Part shown: piece after piece, positions 1 to 9,339 of the stretch
Numbering within the stretch: the first letter of the stretch is position 1
Layout: every line of letters starts with the position of its first letter
Assembly: GCA_002070265.1 (NCBI GenBank)
Contig: MWCX01000080.1
Span: forward strand, 21,725-85,724
Source of the DNA: Bacteroidetes bacterium ADurb.Bin174
Lineage (GTDB): Bacteria > Bacteroidota > Bacteroidia > Bacteroidales > Paludibacteraceae
Direction of reading: 5' to 3'
DNA length: 64,000 nt
Notes under the pieces: generated by a model
Seen by the model: the letters and a program-made list of their open reading frames with translations, nothing else
What the model was told of the DNA's origin: nothing
The model's database searches: none
Made by a program: the position numbers and the translations under genes

Positions 1-3000
1 CAGCTCACAGGAACACAGCAGGCGAAAGCGTCCCTTTATATTGAAATACGGGACACTTACCACCACCTGTATAGTAACGAAGCAACAAGGTTGGAAGCCA
101 ATCCCGCCCTGCGTGAGATGCTGAACAGGCTTTACGATGATTTTACCCGTCGTTTCGGAAATATAAACGATGCGAAAAATCTAAGCCTAATTAAAATGGA
201 TGCCGGCGGAACGGAAATCCTCTCCCTTGAACGATATGTAAACGGTAAAGCAGTCAAAGCCGATATTTTTCAGCAACCGGTTGCTTTCAATCCGAATGAG
301 ATAACTCATACAGATGATGCACGGGAAGCCCTAACAGCTTCGCTAAATAAGTATGCCCAAGTAAATCTTGAATATATGGCAGGGCTTACAGGCGGCACTT
401 CGGACGAAATACTGGAGGAACTGAAAGGGGAGGTGTTTTTCAATCCGATGATAGGCTCTTATGAAATTAAAGACAAGTTCATAAGCGGCAATGTTATCTC
501 CAAAGCGGAACACGTAGAGCGGTATTTGGAAAATCACTCTGACCATGATGCGGCAAAAGAATCTCTGACAGCACTTCGGGAAGCCACGCCACGCCCGATA
601 CCATTCGAGGATCTGGATTTCAATTTCGGGGAGCGGTGGATCCCGTCAGGTATTTATAGTAAGTATGCTTCGCATTTGTTCGACACCAATGTGTCGGTGC
701 ATTATGCAGGGAGTCGGGATGAGTACACGCTTAAAGCCGACAGCAAGAATGTCAAGATATGGGATCAGTACGCAGTTAAAGCCCAAAGCCGGACTTTCGA
801 TGGTATCGCCTTAATGAAACACGCCCTACACAATACTTCTCCCGATATTACCAAGAAAGTCAATAAGTTGATTGACGGGGAAATGAAAGAAGTTAAAGTG
901 CGTGATTCCGAATCTATCCAACTCGCCAACTCCAAGATTGACGAGATACGGAACGGCTTTACCGAATGGCTGGGTGAACAATCCAAGGAGTTCAAAGACC
1001 GATTGGCGGATAAATATAATCGCACATTTAACTGTTTCGTTCGTCCGGATTATAACGGAAGTCACCAAGAGTTTCCGGGACTGGATTTGAAAGGCTTGGG
1101 TATTCCTGATTTATACAAAAGTCAAAAAGATGCTGTTTGGATGGATAAACTCAACGGTGGAGGAATAATCGACCATGAGGTGGGAGGTGGTAAAACGCTG
1201 ATAATGTGCGTAAGTGCCTACGAAAAGAAACGTTTGGGATTGGCTAATAAGCCTCTCATTATGGCTCTCAAAGCCAATGTACATGAGATTGCCCAAACAT
1301 TCTGTACGGCATATCCGAATGCCAAAGTATTATATCCGGGCAAAGAAGATTTTACACCCGCTAAACGGGCGAAGATCTTCAACGAAATGAAAAACAACAA
1401 CTGGGATGCTATCATTCTTACACACGAACAATTCGGTATGATACCCCAGTCGCCCGAAATACAGCAACGTATCTTACAAACGGAACTCGATTCGGTGGAA
1501 GAAAATCTGGAGGTATTACGCTCACAAGGAAAAGAAATCTCTCGTGCGATGGAGAAAGGTTTAGTGAAACGGCAACTTAATCTTGAAGCCAAGTTAAGTA
1601 ACATTGCCTATCAGATTGAAAACCGAAAAGATGATACAGTCGATTTTCGTTTAATGGGTATTGACCATTTGTATGTTGATGAGAGCCACCGATTCAAGAA
1701 CCTGACTTTTACCACCCGACACGATCGGGTTGCTGGTCTGGGTAATGCCGAAGGATCGCAACGTGCCCTCAATATGCTTTTTGCCCTACGTACCATTCAG
1801 GACAGAACAGGTAAGGATTTAGGTGCGACTTTTCTTTCAGGAACGACCATTTCCAACAGTTTGACAGAGTTATACTTGCTTTTCAAGTATCTCCGGCCAA
1901 ATGAACTGGAACGGCAGGGCATTAATACATTCGATGCGTGGGCAGCCATTTTTGCCAAGAAGTCGATAGATTATGAGTTTTCAGTTACAAACGAAATTGT
2001 GCAGAAAGAACGCTTTCGGTATTTTATTAAAGTACCCGAATTGGCTGCGTTTTATTCTGAAATTACAGACTATCGTTCTGCTGAAGATATTGGTATCGAC
2101 CGACCTGTAAAAAACGAAATTCTGCATAATATTCCACCCACTCCTGACCAACAAGAGTTTATTCAGAAATTGGTAGAGTTCGCCAAAACAGGTAAAGGCG
2201 AAATACTGGGACGGGAGCCCTTATCAGAAAAGGAAGAGAAAGCAAAGATGCTGATTGCAACGGACTATGCCCGCAAAATGTCGCTTGATATGCGATTGAT
2301 TGATCCGGTCAAGTACGGCGACCATGTGGATAATAAGGCTTCGCACGTTGCTAAAATGGTAGCGGATTACTACACAAAGTTCGATCAACACAAGGCTACT
2401 CAGTTTGTTTTCTCCGATTTGGGTACTTACAAACCCGGAGAATGGAACCCATGCTCCGAAATAAAGCGTAAACTGATGGATGACTACGGAATCCCAGCTC
2501 ACGAAATACGCTTTATTCAGGAAGCCAAGACGGACAAAGCTCGCAAAACTATGATTAAGGATATGAATGAAGGTAAAATCCGTGTATTGTTCGGGAGTAC
2601 GGAAATGTTGGGAACAGGAGTTAATGCCCAGAAAAGATGTGTTGCAATCCACCATTTGGATGCCCCTTGGAGACCGTCAGACCTTGAACAACGGGACGGT
2701 CGGGGTATTCGTAAAGGCAACGATATTGCCAAACTATATGCCGATAATAAGGTAGATGTACTTATCTATGCGGTAGAAAAGTCGTTGGATGCGTACAAGT
2801 TTGGCTTACTCCACAATAAACAGCTTTTCATTCGACAGTTGAAAAATAACTCACTGGGAAGTCGTACCATTGACGAGGGCAGTATGGACGAAAAAGGCGG
2901 TATGAACTTTTCTGAATATGTCGCCATTCTCTCCGGTAATACCGAACTATTGGAAAAAGCACGTCTGGAAAAGAAAATCGCTTCGTTGGAATCCGAACGC

Positions 3001-3828
3001 CAAGCATTTATGCGTGGCAAATCTTCATCTCGCTACAAATTGGAAGATATTGTATCTAATGTGGAGAAGAACAACGGTCTTATCAGCCGTATATCCAAAG
3101 ATATAGAAGCGTTTAATTCTCGTGTTCAGTATCAACCTGACGGCGTTACTCGCTTGAATCCGGTAATATTGAACGGATTGCAGGGCAGTAATCCTAAAGA
3201 AGTAGGGCTGAAATTGAATGAAATTGCTGACAAAGCCCGTACACTTGGAGCGCACGAGAAAATAGGTACGCTTTACGGCTTTGAGTTAATGGTAAAGTCA
3301 GAAACTACTGCCAAAGACGGATTCGATGTGATACAAAATCGCTTTTTTGTCAAAGGTGAAGGCGATATTCTATACAACTACAATCACGGGCTAATGGCAA
3401 CCGATCCGAAGACGGCTGCACAAAATTTCCTAAATGCACTTGATACTATGCCAAAGCTGTTAGATAGGTATCAGACGGAAAATGAGAAATTGCAAAAGGA
3501 TATACCTGTTCTCAAAGAAGTGGTCGAAGGAACTTGGCGGAAAGAACCGGAACTAAAAGCTCTAAAAGACGATTTGATTAAGTTAGACCGTGAAATCCAA
3601 CTCTCGCTTAAACCGATCGAAGAAAGTGAGGGACAGGAGACCGTTTCGACAAGTAATACAAGTCAATCACAAGCGAAACCCGAAACTTCATTTATCAAGG
3701 ACACTTCGTTTCCTAATAACTTGCAGGGAGTAAAGGAAATTATGGGCGACAGGCTTGTTATTGCTTCGGCAGGTAGTAACCCGCCGAAAGTGGAGAAGAA
3801 AGATGTTTCAAAGGGTATCAAGATCTGA
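1..3828 (+). CDS. DarB-like DNA methylase/SNF2-type helicase, C-terminal part (5' end outside window)
   Basis: The reading frame is open from base 1, so the gene starts before the window; at least 1,275 codons are present. The protein is a superfamily 2 helicase. Counting codons from base 1, a Walker A GGGKT lies near 395-399, a DESH Walker B near 560-563, and motif VI ([10 protein letters not shown]) near 897. A long charged, probably coiled-coil tail follows. Very large proteins of this kind, with an N-terminal N6-adenine methylase domain, occur on Bacteroidales conjugative elements and resemble the phage P1 antirestriction protein DarB. The methylase domain would lie upstream and is not seen. 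The likely role is to modify or protect element DNA during transfer, which is inferred from family resemblance. It reads toward the AbiE genes but is separated from them by a promoter-like inverted repeat. Helicase assignment is firm; the biological role is not. Confidence 0.75.
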   Translation, partial: QLTGTQQAKASLYIEIRDTYHHLYSNEATRLEANPALREMLNRLYDDFTRRFGNINDAKNLSLIKMDAGGTEILSLERYVNGKAVKADIFQQPVAFNPNEITHTDDAREALTASLNKYAQVNLEYMAGLTGGTSDEILEELKGEVFFNPMIGSYEIKDKFISGNVISKAEHVERYLENHSDHDAAKESLTALREATPRPIPFEDLDFNFGERWIPSGIYSKYASHLFDTNVSVHYAGSRDEYTLKADSKNVKIWDQYAVKAQSRTFDGIALMKHALHNTSPDITKKVNKLIDGEMKEVKVRDSESIQLANSKIDEIRNGFTEWLGEQSKEFKDRLADKYNRTFNCFVRPDYNGSHQEFPGLDLKGLGIPDLYKSQKDAVWMDKLNGGGIIDHEVGGGKTLIMCVSAYEKKRLGLANKPLIMALKANVHEIAQTFCTAYPNAKVLYPGKEDFTPAKRAKIFNEMKNNNWDAIILTHEQFGMIPQSPEIQQRILQTELDSVEENLEVLRSQGKEISRAMEKGLVKRQLNLEAKLSNIAYQIENRKDDTVDFRLMGIDHLYVDESHRFKNLTFTTRHDRVAGLGNAEGSQRALNMLFALRTIQDRTGKDLGATFLSGTTISNSLTELYLLFKYLRPNELERQGINTFDAWAAIFAKKSIDYEFSVTNEIVQKERFRYFIKVPELAAFYSEITDYRSAEDIGIDRPVKNEILHNIPPTPDQQEFIQKLVEFAKTGKGEILGREPLSEKEEKAKMLIATDYARKMSLDMRLIDPVKYGDHVDNKASHVAKMVADYYTKFDQHKATQFVFSDLGTYKPGEWNPCSEIKRKLMDDYGIPAHEIRFIQEAKTDKARKTMIKDMNEGKIRVLFGSTEMLGTGVNAQKRCVAIHHLDAPWRPSDLEQRDGRGIRKGNDIAKLYADNKVDVLIYAVEKSLDAYKFGLLHNKQLFIRQLKNNSLGSRTIDEGSMDEKGGMNFSEYVAILSGNTELLEKARLEKKIASLESERQAFMRGKSSSRYKLEDIVSNVEKNNGLISRISKDIEAFNSRVQYQPDGVTRLNPVILNGLQGSNPKEVGLKLNEIADKARTLGAHEKIGTLYGFELMVKSETTAKDGFDVIQNRFFVKGEGDILYNYNHGLMATDPKTAAQNFLNALDTMPKLLDRYQTENEKLQKDIPVLKEVVEGTWRKEPELKALKDDLIKLDREIQLSLKPIEESEGQETVSTSNTSQSQAKPETSFIKDTSFPNNLQGVKEIMGDRLVIASAGSNPPKVEKKDVSKGIKI

Positions 3829-3860
3829 TAATCTCACATCAGTTTTTATTTAGATTTTAA

Positions 3861-3893
3861 TTTGCCACAAATTTATCGTATATTTGTGGCAAA
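3861..3893 (+). promoter_or_regulatory. Perfect 12-bp inverted repeat overlapping a promoter in front of abiEi
   Basis: The arms TTTGCCACAAAT (3861-3872) and ATTTGTGGCAAA (3882-3893) are exact reverse complements around a 9-base spacer. The right arm contains TATATTTG (3879-3886), which fits the Bacteroidota -7 box TAnnTTTG. The ATG of the antitoxin gene follows 12 bases after the repeat. AbiEi-type antitoxins are known to bind inverted repeats at their own promoter, so this is a plausible autoregulatory operator. The TTTG of the left arm is only 14 bases from the -7 box, short for a -33 element. Confidence 0.55.
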
Positions 3894-3904
3894 ATTATCT
3901 CTAT

Positions 3905-4507
3905 ATGCAAAGTGCATTTAATAAAATAAAGGATAAAATTCTTTCCTCTGAAAGAGGAGAATTATTTTTCCCTGACGATTTCTCCTCTTTTGGCTCGTCA
4001 GATGCTGTTCGCTCTGCATTGGTGCGTTTATGCCAGTCGGAAGTCATAATCCGTGTTGCTCAAGGGATTTACTATTATCCTAAAATAGATTCCAAATGGG
4101 GGAGTGGTATCATTCCGCCGAGTGTAGAAGAAATCGCTAACGGAATCGCTAAACGGGATAGAGTGCGGATTATGCCAACAGGAGCATATGTTCTCAATAT
4201 GCTTGGATTATCGACACAAGTTCCAGCAAATGTCGTTTTTGTTACTGACGGATCTCCTCGTCGTGTATCCATTGGTAAAGGAAAAGGTATTTTATTCAAA
4301 CATACCTCCGAGATGCGTAATTTTGCCTATCAATCACAAATGATGATGCTGTTAGTTACTGCTATGCGTGAAATAGGCGAAGGTAATATTACTTCGGAAC
4401 AGTTTGAAATTATCAAAACCCATTTGGAAAAAGTAAGTACCGAAGAATTCCAAAACGATATACAATTGGCACCGATATGGGTGCGTAAAACTCTTCAAAA
4501 CGCATGA
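3905..4507 (+). CDS. AbiEi-like antitoxin/transcriptional regulator (DUF6088 family)
   Basis: This 200-residue protein has the composition of an AbiEi-type antitoxin: an N-terminal winged-helix region (about residues 1-65) and a C-terminal alpha/beta region with the family-typical segment MPTGAYVLNMLGLSTQ. In type IV toxin-antitoxin systems the antitoxin represses its own operon and counteracts the nucleotidyltransferase toxin without binding it. An in-frame TTG at 3884 would start inside the upstream inverted repeat, so the ATG at 3905 is preferred. The stop overlaps the start of the next gene by 4 bases (ATGA), the usual coupled arrangement for AbiE pairs. Family placement is by motif and context, so the DUF number is less certain than the AbiE assignment. 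Confidence 0.75.
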   Translation: MQSAFNKIKDKILSSERGELFFPDDFSSFGSSDAVRSALVRLCQSEVIIRVAQGIYYYPKIDSKWGSGIIPPSVEEIANGIAKRDRVRIMPTGAYVLNMLGLSTQVPANVVFVTDGSPRRVSIGKGKGILFKHTSEMRNFAYQSQMMMLLVTAMREIGEGNITSEQFEIIKTHLEKVSTEEFQNDIQLAPIWVRKTLQNA

Positions 4508-5505
4508 AATACATAGATTTGACAGATATAGAACAACAGGAAATTGTTCGAAGGGTACAAGCGGAAACAGGCCTAAACCAACAAATAATAGAAAAAGATT
4601 GGTGGGTAACGGCTGTTCTCAGAGCATTGTTTTCCTTGCCTTACGCTAATCATTTATCTTTCAAAGGAGGAACCAATTTGAGTAAGTGTTGGAATTTGAT
4701 CAGTCGGTTTTCCGAAGATGCGGATATTGGTATAGATCGTGAGTATTTAGGCTTTAGCGGAACACTTTCAAAGACACAAATCAGCGATAAATTACGTCGT
4801 GCTTCCTGCTCATTTGTTCGTGAAAAAATGCAGGTTGATTTACGAGAGCAACTTATGGCGGATGGTATCAACGGAAGCAAGTTTACCGTTAAAGTCCATA
4901 TTACGCCAGTCACAACGACAGACCCGGAAATAATTGAGGTTGAATACCAATCCATATTTGAAGAACTTCAATACATCAAACGTAAAGTCATTGTCGAGGT
5001 CAGCGGTCGTTCTATGAGTGAGCCGATAACTCCCGTTCACTTATCCTCTTTTATTGACGGAGTATATACAAATGCACCGTTTACAGAACCGAATTTTAAA
5101 GTCCGAGCAGTTGCACCCGAACGTACTTTTTTAGAAAAGATATGTCTGCTTCAAGAGGAATTTGCAAAGCCGAAAGAGGCAATGCGTACCGAAAGAATGT
5201 CGCGACACCTTTACGATATAGTTCAAATAATGCAGACACCGATAGCGTCTAAAGCAATAAACGATGTAGATCTCTATGACTCAGTTATCAAACATCGACA
5301 AACGTTTATCGGGATAAAAGGATTTGACTATTCTTTATTGCGGCCACAGGTTATCTGTATAATTCCGCCTGTCGAGGTTATGGATTCTTGGAAAAAAGAT
5401 TACGAAACAATGCAGGAAACAATGATATACGGAGATTCTCTGCCTTTCGACAAGATGATTGAGAAAATTGCGGAATTTAACAAAACTCTTAATAATTTGC
5501 CATGA
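4504..5505 (+). CDS. AbiEii/AbiGii-type nucleotidyltransferase toxin
   Basis: The 333-residue protein carries the signature of the AbiEii nucleotidyltransferase-like toxins: FKGGTNLSK at about residues 53-61 followed by RFSEDADIGID at about 69-79. This supplies the GGT turn and the acidic metal ligands of the polymerase-beta fold. A second conserved block, ERTFLEKICLL, lies near residue 205. Toxins of this family modify RNA substrates such as tRNA acceptor ends and arrest growth, giving phage abortive infection when paired with AbiEi. Start and stop are clean, and the gene is translationally coupled to the antitoxin by a 4-base overlap. No truncation or missing key residue is seen. It sits between the DarB-like gene and the minus-strand element module, so it is probably cargo of the mobile element. 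Confidence 0.85.
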   Translation: MKYIDLTDIEQQEIVRRVQAETGLNQQIIEKDWWVTAVLRALFSLPYANHLSFKGGTNLSKCWNLISRFSEDADIGIDREYLGFSGTLSKTQISDKLRRASCSFVREKMQVDLREQLMADGINGSKFTVKVHITPVTTTDPEIIEVEYQSIFEELQYIKRKVIVEVSGRSMSEPITPVHLSSFIDGVYTNAPFTEPNFKVRAVAPERTFLEKICLLQEEFAKPKEAMRTERMSRHLYDIVQIMQTPIASKAINDVDLYDSVIKHRQTFIGIKGFDYSLLRPQVICIIPPVEVMDSWKKDYETMQETMIYGDSLPFDKMIEKIAEFNKTLNNLP

Positions 5506-5625
5506 AATTACCGAATTAAGATTAAGCAATTTTGCCCAGTATAACTACGAAAGTAACACATTCATTCTGCAAGTAAATTAGAGAAGAATTCTCAATATCC
5601 TTTTAACTCTTATCCTATTGCACGG

Positions 5626-5668
5626 AATAAAAAAAGCCCGTGCCTGTCATCACGACGGTACGGGCTTT
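5626..5668 (-). terminator. Rho-independent terminator for the minus-strand element genes
   Basis: AAAGCCCGTGCC (5633-5644) pairs with GGTACGGGCTTT (5657-5668), including one G-U pair, around a 12-base loop. Read on the minus strand, the hairpin is followed by a run of seven Ts (bases 5635 to 5629). It lies 55 bases beyond the stop of the HTH gene at 5723 and would also shield it from abiEii readthrough. Confidence 0.75.
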
Positions 5669-5722
5669 CAATTCACAAAAATTTCAACTATGAACCTAAA
5701 AGATTGAAAATAGTCATTTCCC

Positions 5723-6037
5723 TTATTGTTTCTTATTTTTATTATCATTACCTCTTTTCTTGTTAAAGTTTACCCTGATGAACGTATGAACATCACTTTC
5801 TTTATAGAAGGTTTTGTGGTATAGTGTATGAAATGGCAATTCGCCAGTAGCCCGATACCGTTGCAATGTTCGTTTACTGACATTCAGTAGCATACATAAA
5901 TCCTGATTGTCGAGCAGTAATTCTCCATCTAACATATTCCTATGTTTACTCATTTTATCAAGGGTTTTATCCTGTTTGTCGAAGCGGTACATGATTCGTT
6001 CCATCCACGCTTCAAAATCGTCTTTACTTATATACAT
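5723..6037 (-). CDS. Helix-turn-helix DNA-binding protein, excisionase/MerR-like
   Basis: A 104-residue basic protein with a helix-turn-helix centred on residues 42-70 (LLDNQDLCMLLNVSKRTLQRYR), followed by a short wing region that reads like the HTH_17/excisionase fold. The N-terminal 35 residues are helical and charged. Proteins of this size and motif are carried in multiples by Bacteroidales conjugative and mobilizable elements next to primase or mobilisation genes. Some act as excision (Xis-like) or control factors. It lies 14 bases downstream of the primase/helicase gene in the same orientation, so the two are probably co-transcribed. Its specific role is not known. Confidence 0.75.
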   Translation of the reverse strand: MYISKDDFEAWMERIMYRFDKQDKTLDKMSKHRNMLDGELLLDNQDLCMLLNVSKRTLQRYRATGELPFHTLYHKTFYKESDVHTFIRVNFNKKRGNDNKNKKQ

Positions 6038-6051
6038 AACTATTCGGGGTT

Positions 6052-8097
6052 TTAGATGATATGCCCTATCATGAAGTAGTTCTGATTGGACGGGTCTTTT
6101 ATAATTATCTCTTTCTCTCTCATATATCTAATGTAGTTTTTGGCCGTGCGTTCCTTTACATCCATTATTTGCTGAATACGATCACACAAGTCGATATAGG
6201 TCAGATGCTTTTGCGAAGCGAATATCTCACGGGCAACATTAGCCAGTTCTTTTTCTTTCCGTTTTTCCTTTTCCTCTCGTGGCTTTTCTCCAATGTAAAT
6301 GTGCATACCCAGTTCCTTATCCCATGAGAACTGCATTAGAGGAACATCGAGAGGGCTGCCGTCTCTTACTTTAAGTGCCTTTACAACTGATACCGACGGC
6401 TCGCTATCAAGCTCTATACTCATTATCGCAGCCGCTTTACGTTGCAGTTCCGAACCAAGATGTCCTCTTAACTTCAATCCATTCGGCACGTAATGAAGTA
6501 CGCAAACGATGCAGGTACGATATATTCCCGCCAAACGGTACAACTCATCTACAATCCGAATGCTTTCTGCTTCATCATTAGCTGATAGTACCAAATCTGC
6601 AATACCGTCGATAACGACTAAGCGGATACCTTCATACTCATAATGATATTTATCCATGCTTTGAACGATGGCTTGCAGTCGTTCTTTTCGAGACATTCCT
6701 GTAAGGGAAAACGCCCGCAGTTCTTCCGGCTTTTCGTTCAATTTGGCACGTTTCAAGAGATTGGAAACATTCTTAAAGAGTTGCACTTCGGATTGTTCTG
6801 TATCATAAAGCAGAACAGCTTTACTATCAGAGTTATCACGGACATTCACGCCCAATGTATCAATGGTACGATTTTCTTTGACTATCGAACCTGCAATCAG
6901 AGCAGCAACATAATTACTTTTCCCTGTTCCCTCTCCACCAGTGATACAAAGAATATTTCCTTGCGTACCAAGTGGCACATCTCCGGCGGAAATAACTTCT
7001 TCGGCTTTTGCGGGAGGATTGTTGAAATCAATTTCACAGGATTTTAGCATGGTCATTGTTTCGTTATATAAATTGTCAAGAAAATCGATGAATAGCTGGC
7101 GGAATGCCTTTCGGTTATTTCCTTTACTGAAATAGTCGGTTATATCTTTGTCTTTTTTCTCTCCTGAAATTGGCAATAAAAGCCGTTTTACACCATATCC
7201 CGCCAATGCTTTTTCGTGTCTTATTGCGGCTTCTATTCCTGTTTTGTCTGTATCATAGAGCAGTACGATATGCTTAAATCGGAAAGTGAGTTTATAGATT
7301 ATTCCTGTCGGAATAGTGGAAGTCTCGCTGTTAAAACAGATTGCATGGAATCCGTGAGCAGCTAACGTCATCACATCTTTTTCTCCGCCGGTGATGAACA
7401 GCGTATCTCCTTTGGCGGGCAATTGCTCAAGTCCAAAACAGTAACTATCTCCAATGTTACCACCATACAGGAAGCGAACTTCCGAAAACGGGCGGTAGGT
7501 TTTCACATACCGTTTACCCATATATCCGAAAATCGGTTCGCTTTCAGACGAAGTATAGTAAAATGGTTTTCCATCTTTATTCTCACTTCTAAACTCTTTC
7601 AGGGATACGGCTTTGTATTGTTTCAATACTTCGGGAGTGATACCTGATTGCATCCAAAAATCCAGTTCTTTTTGAGAGAATTTCTGTTGTATGACATTAT
7701 AAGGTTTGTTTTTAGGTGGTTCAGGAGGAGCCGGATTACTCTTTTGCGGGATAGAATGTGGTATATGACTTCTATAATCTGAACTGTCTAACCCTAAAGA
7801 CAAATCACTATTTATGGTTTTCAGTATTTCCACGAAATCAGTACCATTGCCACAATCCAATCCTTTTAGCTTACCAACATAGAAAAAGCAATCGCCGCTA
7901 TAATCATCGTTGCCGAAGTCTTTGATTTTGTAAACGCCATTGCGACGATCAAAATACACATTACACGATGCCTTGCGGTCTTCGTACAAAGGATTGAGGA
8001 AATTTCGTCCGGTTTTCCACTGCACAGACGAAATATAATGTTTGAATACATCCAATCCGTTATTTGTCCGTCTTAATAGTTCGTCTTTGTTGAGCAT
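6052..8097 (-). CDS. Toprim primase fused to RepA/DnaB-like helicase, mobile-element type
   Basis: This 681-residue protein joins a primase half and a helicase half. Residues about 1-115 look like a CHC2-type primase N-terminus. Toprim motifs follow: ITGGEKDVMTL near residue 234 and LLYDTDKTGIEAA near 280. The second half has a RecA-like ATPase with Walker A TGGEGTGKSN near 387 and a Walker B strand LVVIDGIADL near 492, and ends in a winged-helix-like segment. Such proteins are common on Bacteroidales conjugative and mobilizable elements and would prime and unwind element DNA after transfer or during autonomous replication. It starts inside the upstream HTH gene (38-base overlap), indicating translational coupling. 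No zinc-binding cysteine quartet is evident, so the CHC2 resemblance is only structural. Confidence 0.8.
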   Translation of the reverse strand: MLNKDELLRRTNNGLDVFKHYISSVQWKTGRNFLNPLYEDRKASCNVYFDRRNGVYKIKDFGNDDYSGDCFFYVGKLKGLDCGNGTDFVEILKTINSDLSLGLDSSDYRSHIPHSIPQKSNPAPPEPPKNKPYNVIQQKFSQKELDFWMQSGITPEVLKQYKAVSLKEFRSENKDGKPFYYTSSESEPIFGYMGKRYVKTYRPFSEVRFLYGGNIGDSYCFGLEQLPAKGDTLFITGGEKDVMTLAAHGFHAICFNSETSTIPTGIIYKLTFRFKHIVLLYDTDKTGIEAAIRHEKALAGYGVKRLLLPISGEKKDKDITDYFSKGNNRKAFRQLFIDFLDNLYNETMTMLKSCEIDFNNPPAKAEEVISAGDVPLGTQGNILCITGGEGTGKSNYVAALIAGSIVKENRTIDTLGVNVRDNSDSKAVLLYDTEQSEVQLFKNVSNLLKRAKLNEKPEELRAFSLTGMSRKERLQAIVQSMDKYHYEYEGIRLVVIDGIADLVLSANDEAESIRIVDELYRLAGIYRTCIVCVLHYVPNGLKLRGHLGSELQRKAAAIMSIELDSEPSVSVVKALKVRDGSPLDVPLMQFSWDKELGMHIYIGEKPREEKEKRKEKELANVAREIFASQKHLTYIDLCDRIQQIMDVKERTAKNYIRYMREKEIIIKDPSNQNYFMIGHII

Positions 8098-8419
8098 GGA
8101 GTTGATGATTTTTAATTAGGTCATTCATACATTCATTGGTACTGCGGATTCTCTTTTCGGAGAGCATCCGTTTTATTTCTGCAATGGTGTAATAGGATTT
8201 ACCGGCGATGATAGAGTAAGATATTATCCGGTTGGAACGAAGGCGTTGAAGTGTCCGTTCGCTGATTTTTAGAAAGGTGCAGACTTCATAACTGTCCACC
8301 CACATTTCGTCGGGATTGGCAGTATCATCGTCCTGATGGTCTACGACAAACTTGGCTATCGCATTGATTTTAGATACCAGTTCTTTGTATGCTTGGCTGT
8401 CTATTGTTATGACTTCCAT
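8060..8419 (-). CDS. Helix-turn-helix protein upstream of the primase
   Basis: A 119-residue protein with a MerR/excisionase-type helix-turn-helix (VDSYEVCTFLKISERTLQRL) and a C-terminal arm rich in Arg, Lys and His. The motif is closely similar in layout to the HTH gene at 5723-6037, so the two may be paralogues. The frame is open further upstream to 8527, but the added residues look untranslated; the ATG at 8419 gives the usual family start (MEVITID). Its 3' end overlaps the primase/helicase start by 38 bases, so the two genes and the HTH gene downstream form one operon. It probably acts as an element control or excision factor; this is inference from context. Confidence 0.7.
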   Translation of the reverse strand: MEVITIDSQAYKELVSKINAIAKFVVDHQDDDTANPDEMWVDSYEVCTFLKISERTLQRLRSNRIISYSIIAGKSYYTIAEIKRMLSEKRIRSTNECMNDLIKNHQLHAQQRRTIKTDK

Positions 8420-8539
8420 AATTGCAACTTGTTGATTCGCTGCAAAGGTCTGGAAAAGAATCATATAAAAACAGAGGGAGTAGTTAACTACTCCCCGAAA
8501 ACGGAATTGTATTCCGCTGTTATTCAAAGAAATACAAAA

Positions 8540-9183
8540 TCATTCTTGTTCATTTTCTCTCAGACGCTTGGTTTTCTTCGCTCTTTCCAGAACGCCTTTA
8601 AGAAAATTCAATGATTTCGTCAAGTTGCAAGGCTTTCGATTATAGACTTCTGCTTGTTTATCATATATGTTCCCAAAACTGAAGTTAAAAACATATTCAA
8701 AAGCTTTTGCCAGTTGTATTAAAGAAGCTGGATTGCCATTTCTGTCTTTCACCTCTTTAGATAGGAAAATGCTCACTACTAATTCGGCTATGCCAATAAT
8801 ACCCAATCCTTTTGCTTTCGGTGTTATATAAATATTAAACTTAAAAGCACTTTCTGCTGTTTTTGGAAAGCTTTCAGGATATTGTATTTTTAGTTTCAGT
8901 AAATCCATTTCAGCATTTAGAAAGTTTAAAGCCTTTTGAATGTAGTTGGATTTAACCACCCCCCCCCAGACTCGAGTAGTGGCGATATTTTCAATGAATC
9001 TAACTCAATGCGGGAGTGATTCAATAGACGAAACACTTTCGAGTAATCTTCCTCAGAACTACTTATTTCTATAATTCCTTTAATAAATGCATCATAAGCA
9101 ACTTGCATTACTTCGTTTGATACTTGCGAAGATTCAGACAATAGTCTGAAGAACTTCTTGTTTAATAAATCATTCATAGGCAT
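8540..9183 (-). pseudogene. RteC-like regulator interrupted by a frameshift at a G9 tract
   Basis: Two minus-strand frames, 9183-8926 and 8959-8540, join if one G is added to the nine-G run at 8967-8959, giving about 214 residues. That is close to the 217 residues of RteC of the Bacteroides element CTnDOT. The C-terminal part (GLGIIGIAELVVSIFLS, then FNFSF and RKPCNLTKSLNFLKGVLE) matches the RteC winged-helix region, which activates excision genes in CTnDOT. As sequenced, translation from 9183 ends early after an unrelated tail. The downstream frame offers only a GTG at 8959 and could give a C-terminal fragment. The cause may be a real mutation, slippage-based switching or a sequencing error. 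Identification rests on the C-terminal pattern and length. Confidence 0.6.
8959..8967 (-). repeat. G9 homopolymer inside the RteC-like gene
   Basis: Nine Gs on the coding (minus) strand, followed by TGG, lie exactly at the junction of the two reading frames. Ten Gs would restore one continuous frame, while eight would bring in a TAA within five codons. Such tracts slip readily in replication and are a common site of sequencing error. Confidence 0.85.
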
Positions 9184-9339
9184 AATTTTTAAATTTGATT
9201 TATATATTAAGACAAAAGTCTTTTTATGCCCATAAAAAACATCTCAATCAAGAGAAAATCTTTCCTTTCAAGGTGACAAGATTATCCGCCTGCTCAAACT
9301 TAACTCCCGTTCAACTGCTGCAACCTTTTTTCTTCCTCG

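Noticed and set aside
8420-8527. Upstream start for the HTH gene at 8060
   Set aside because: The added residues have no similarity to the family, and the ATG at 8419 gives the usual N-terminus.
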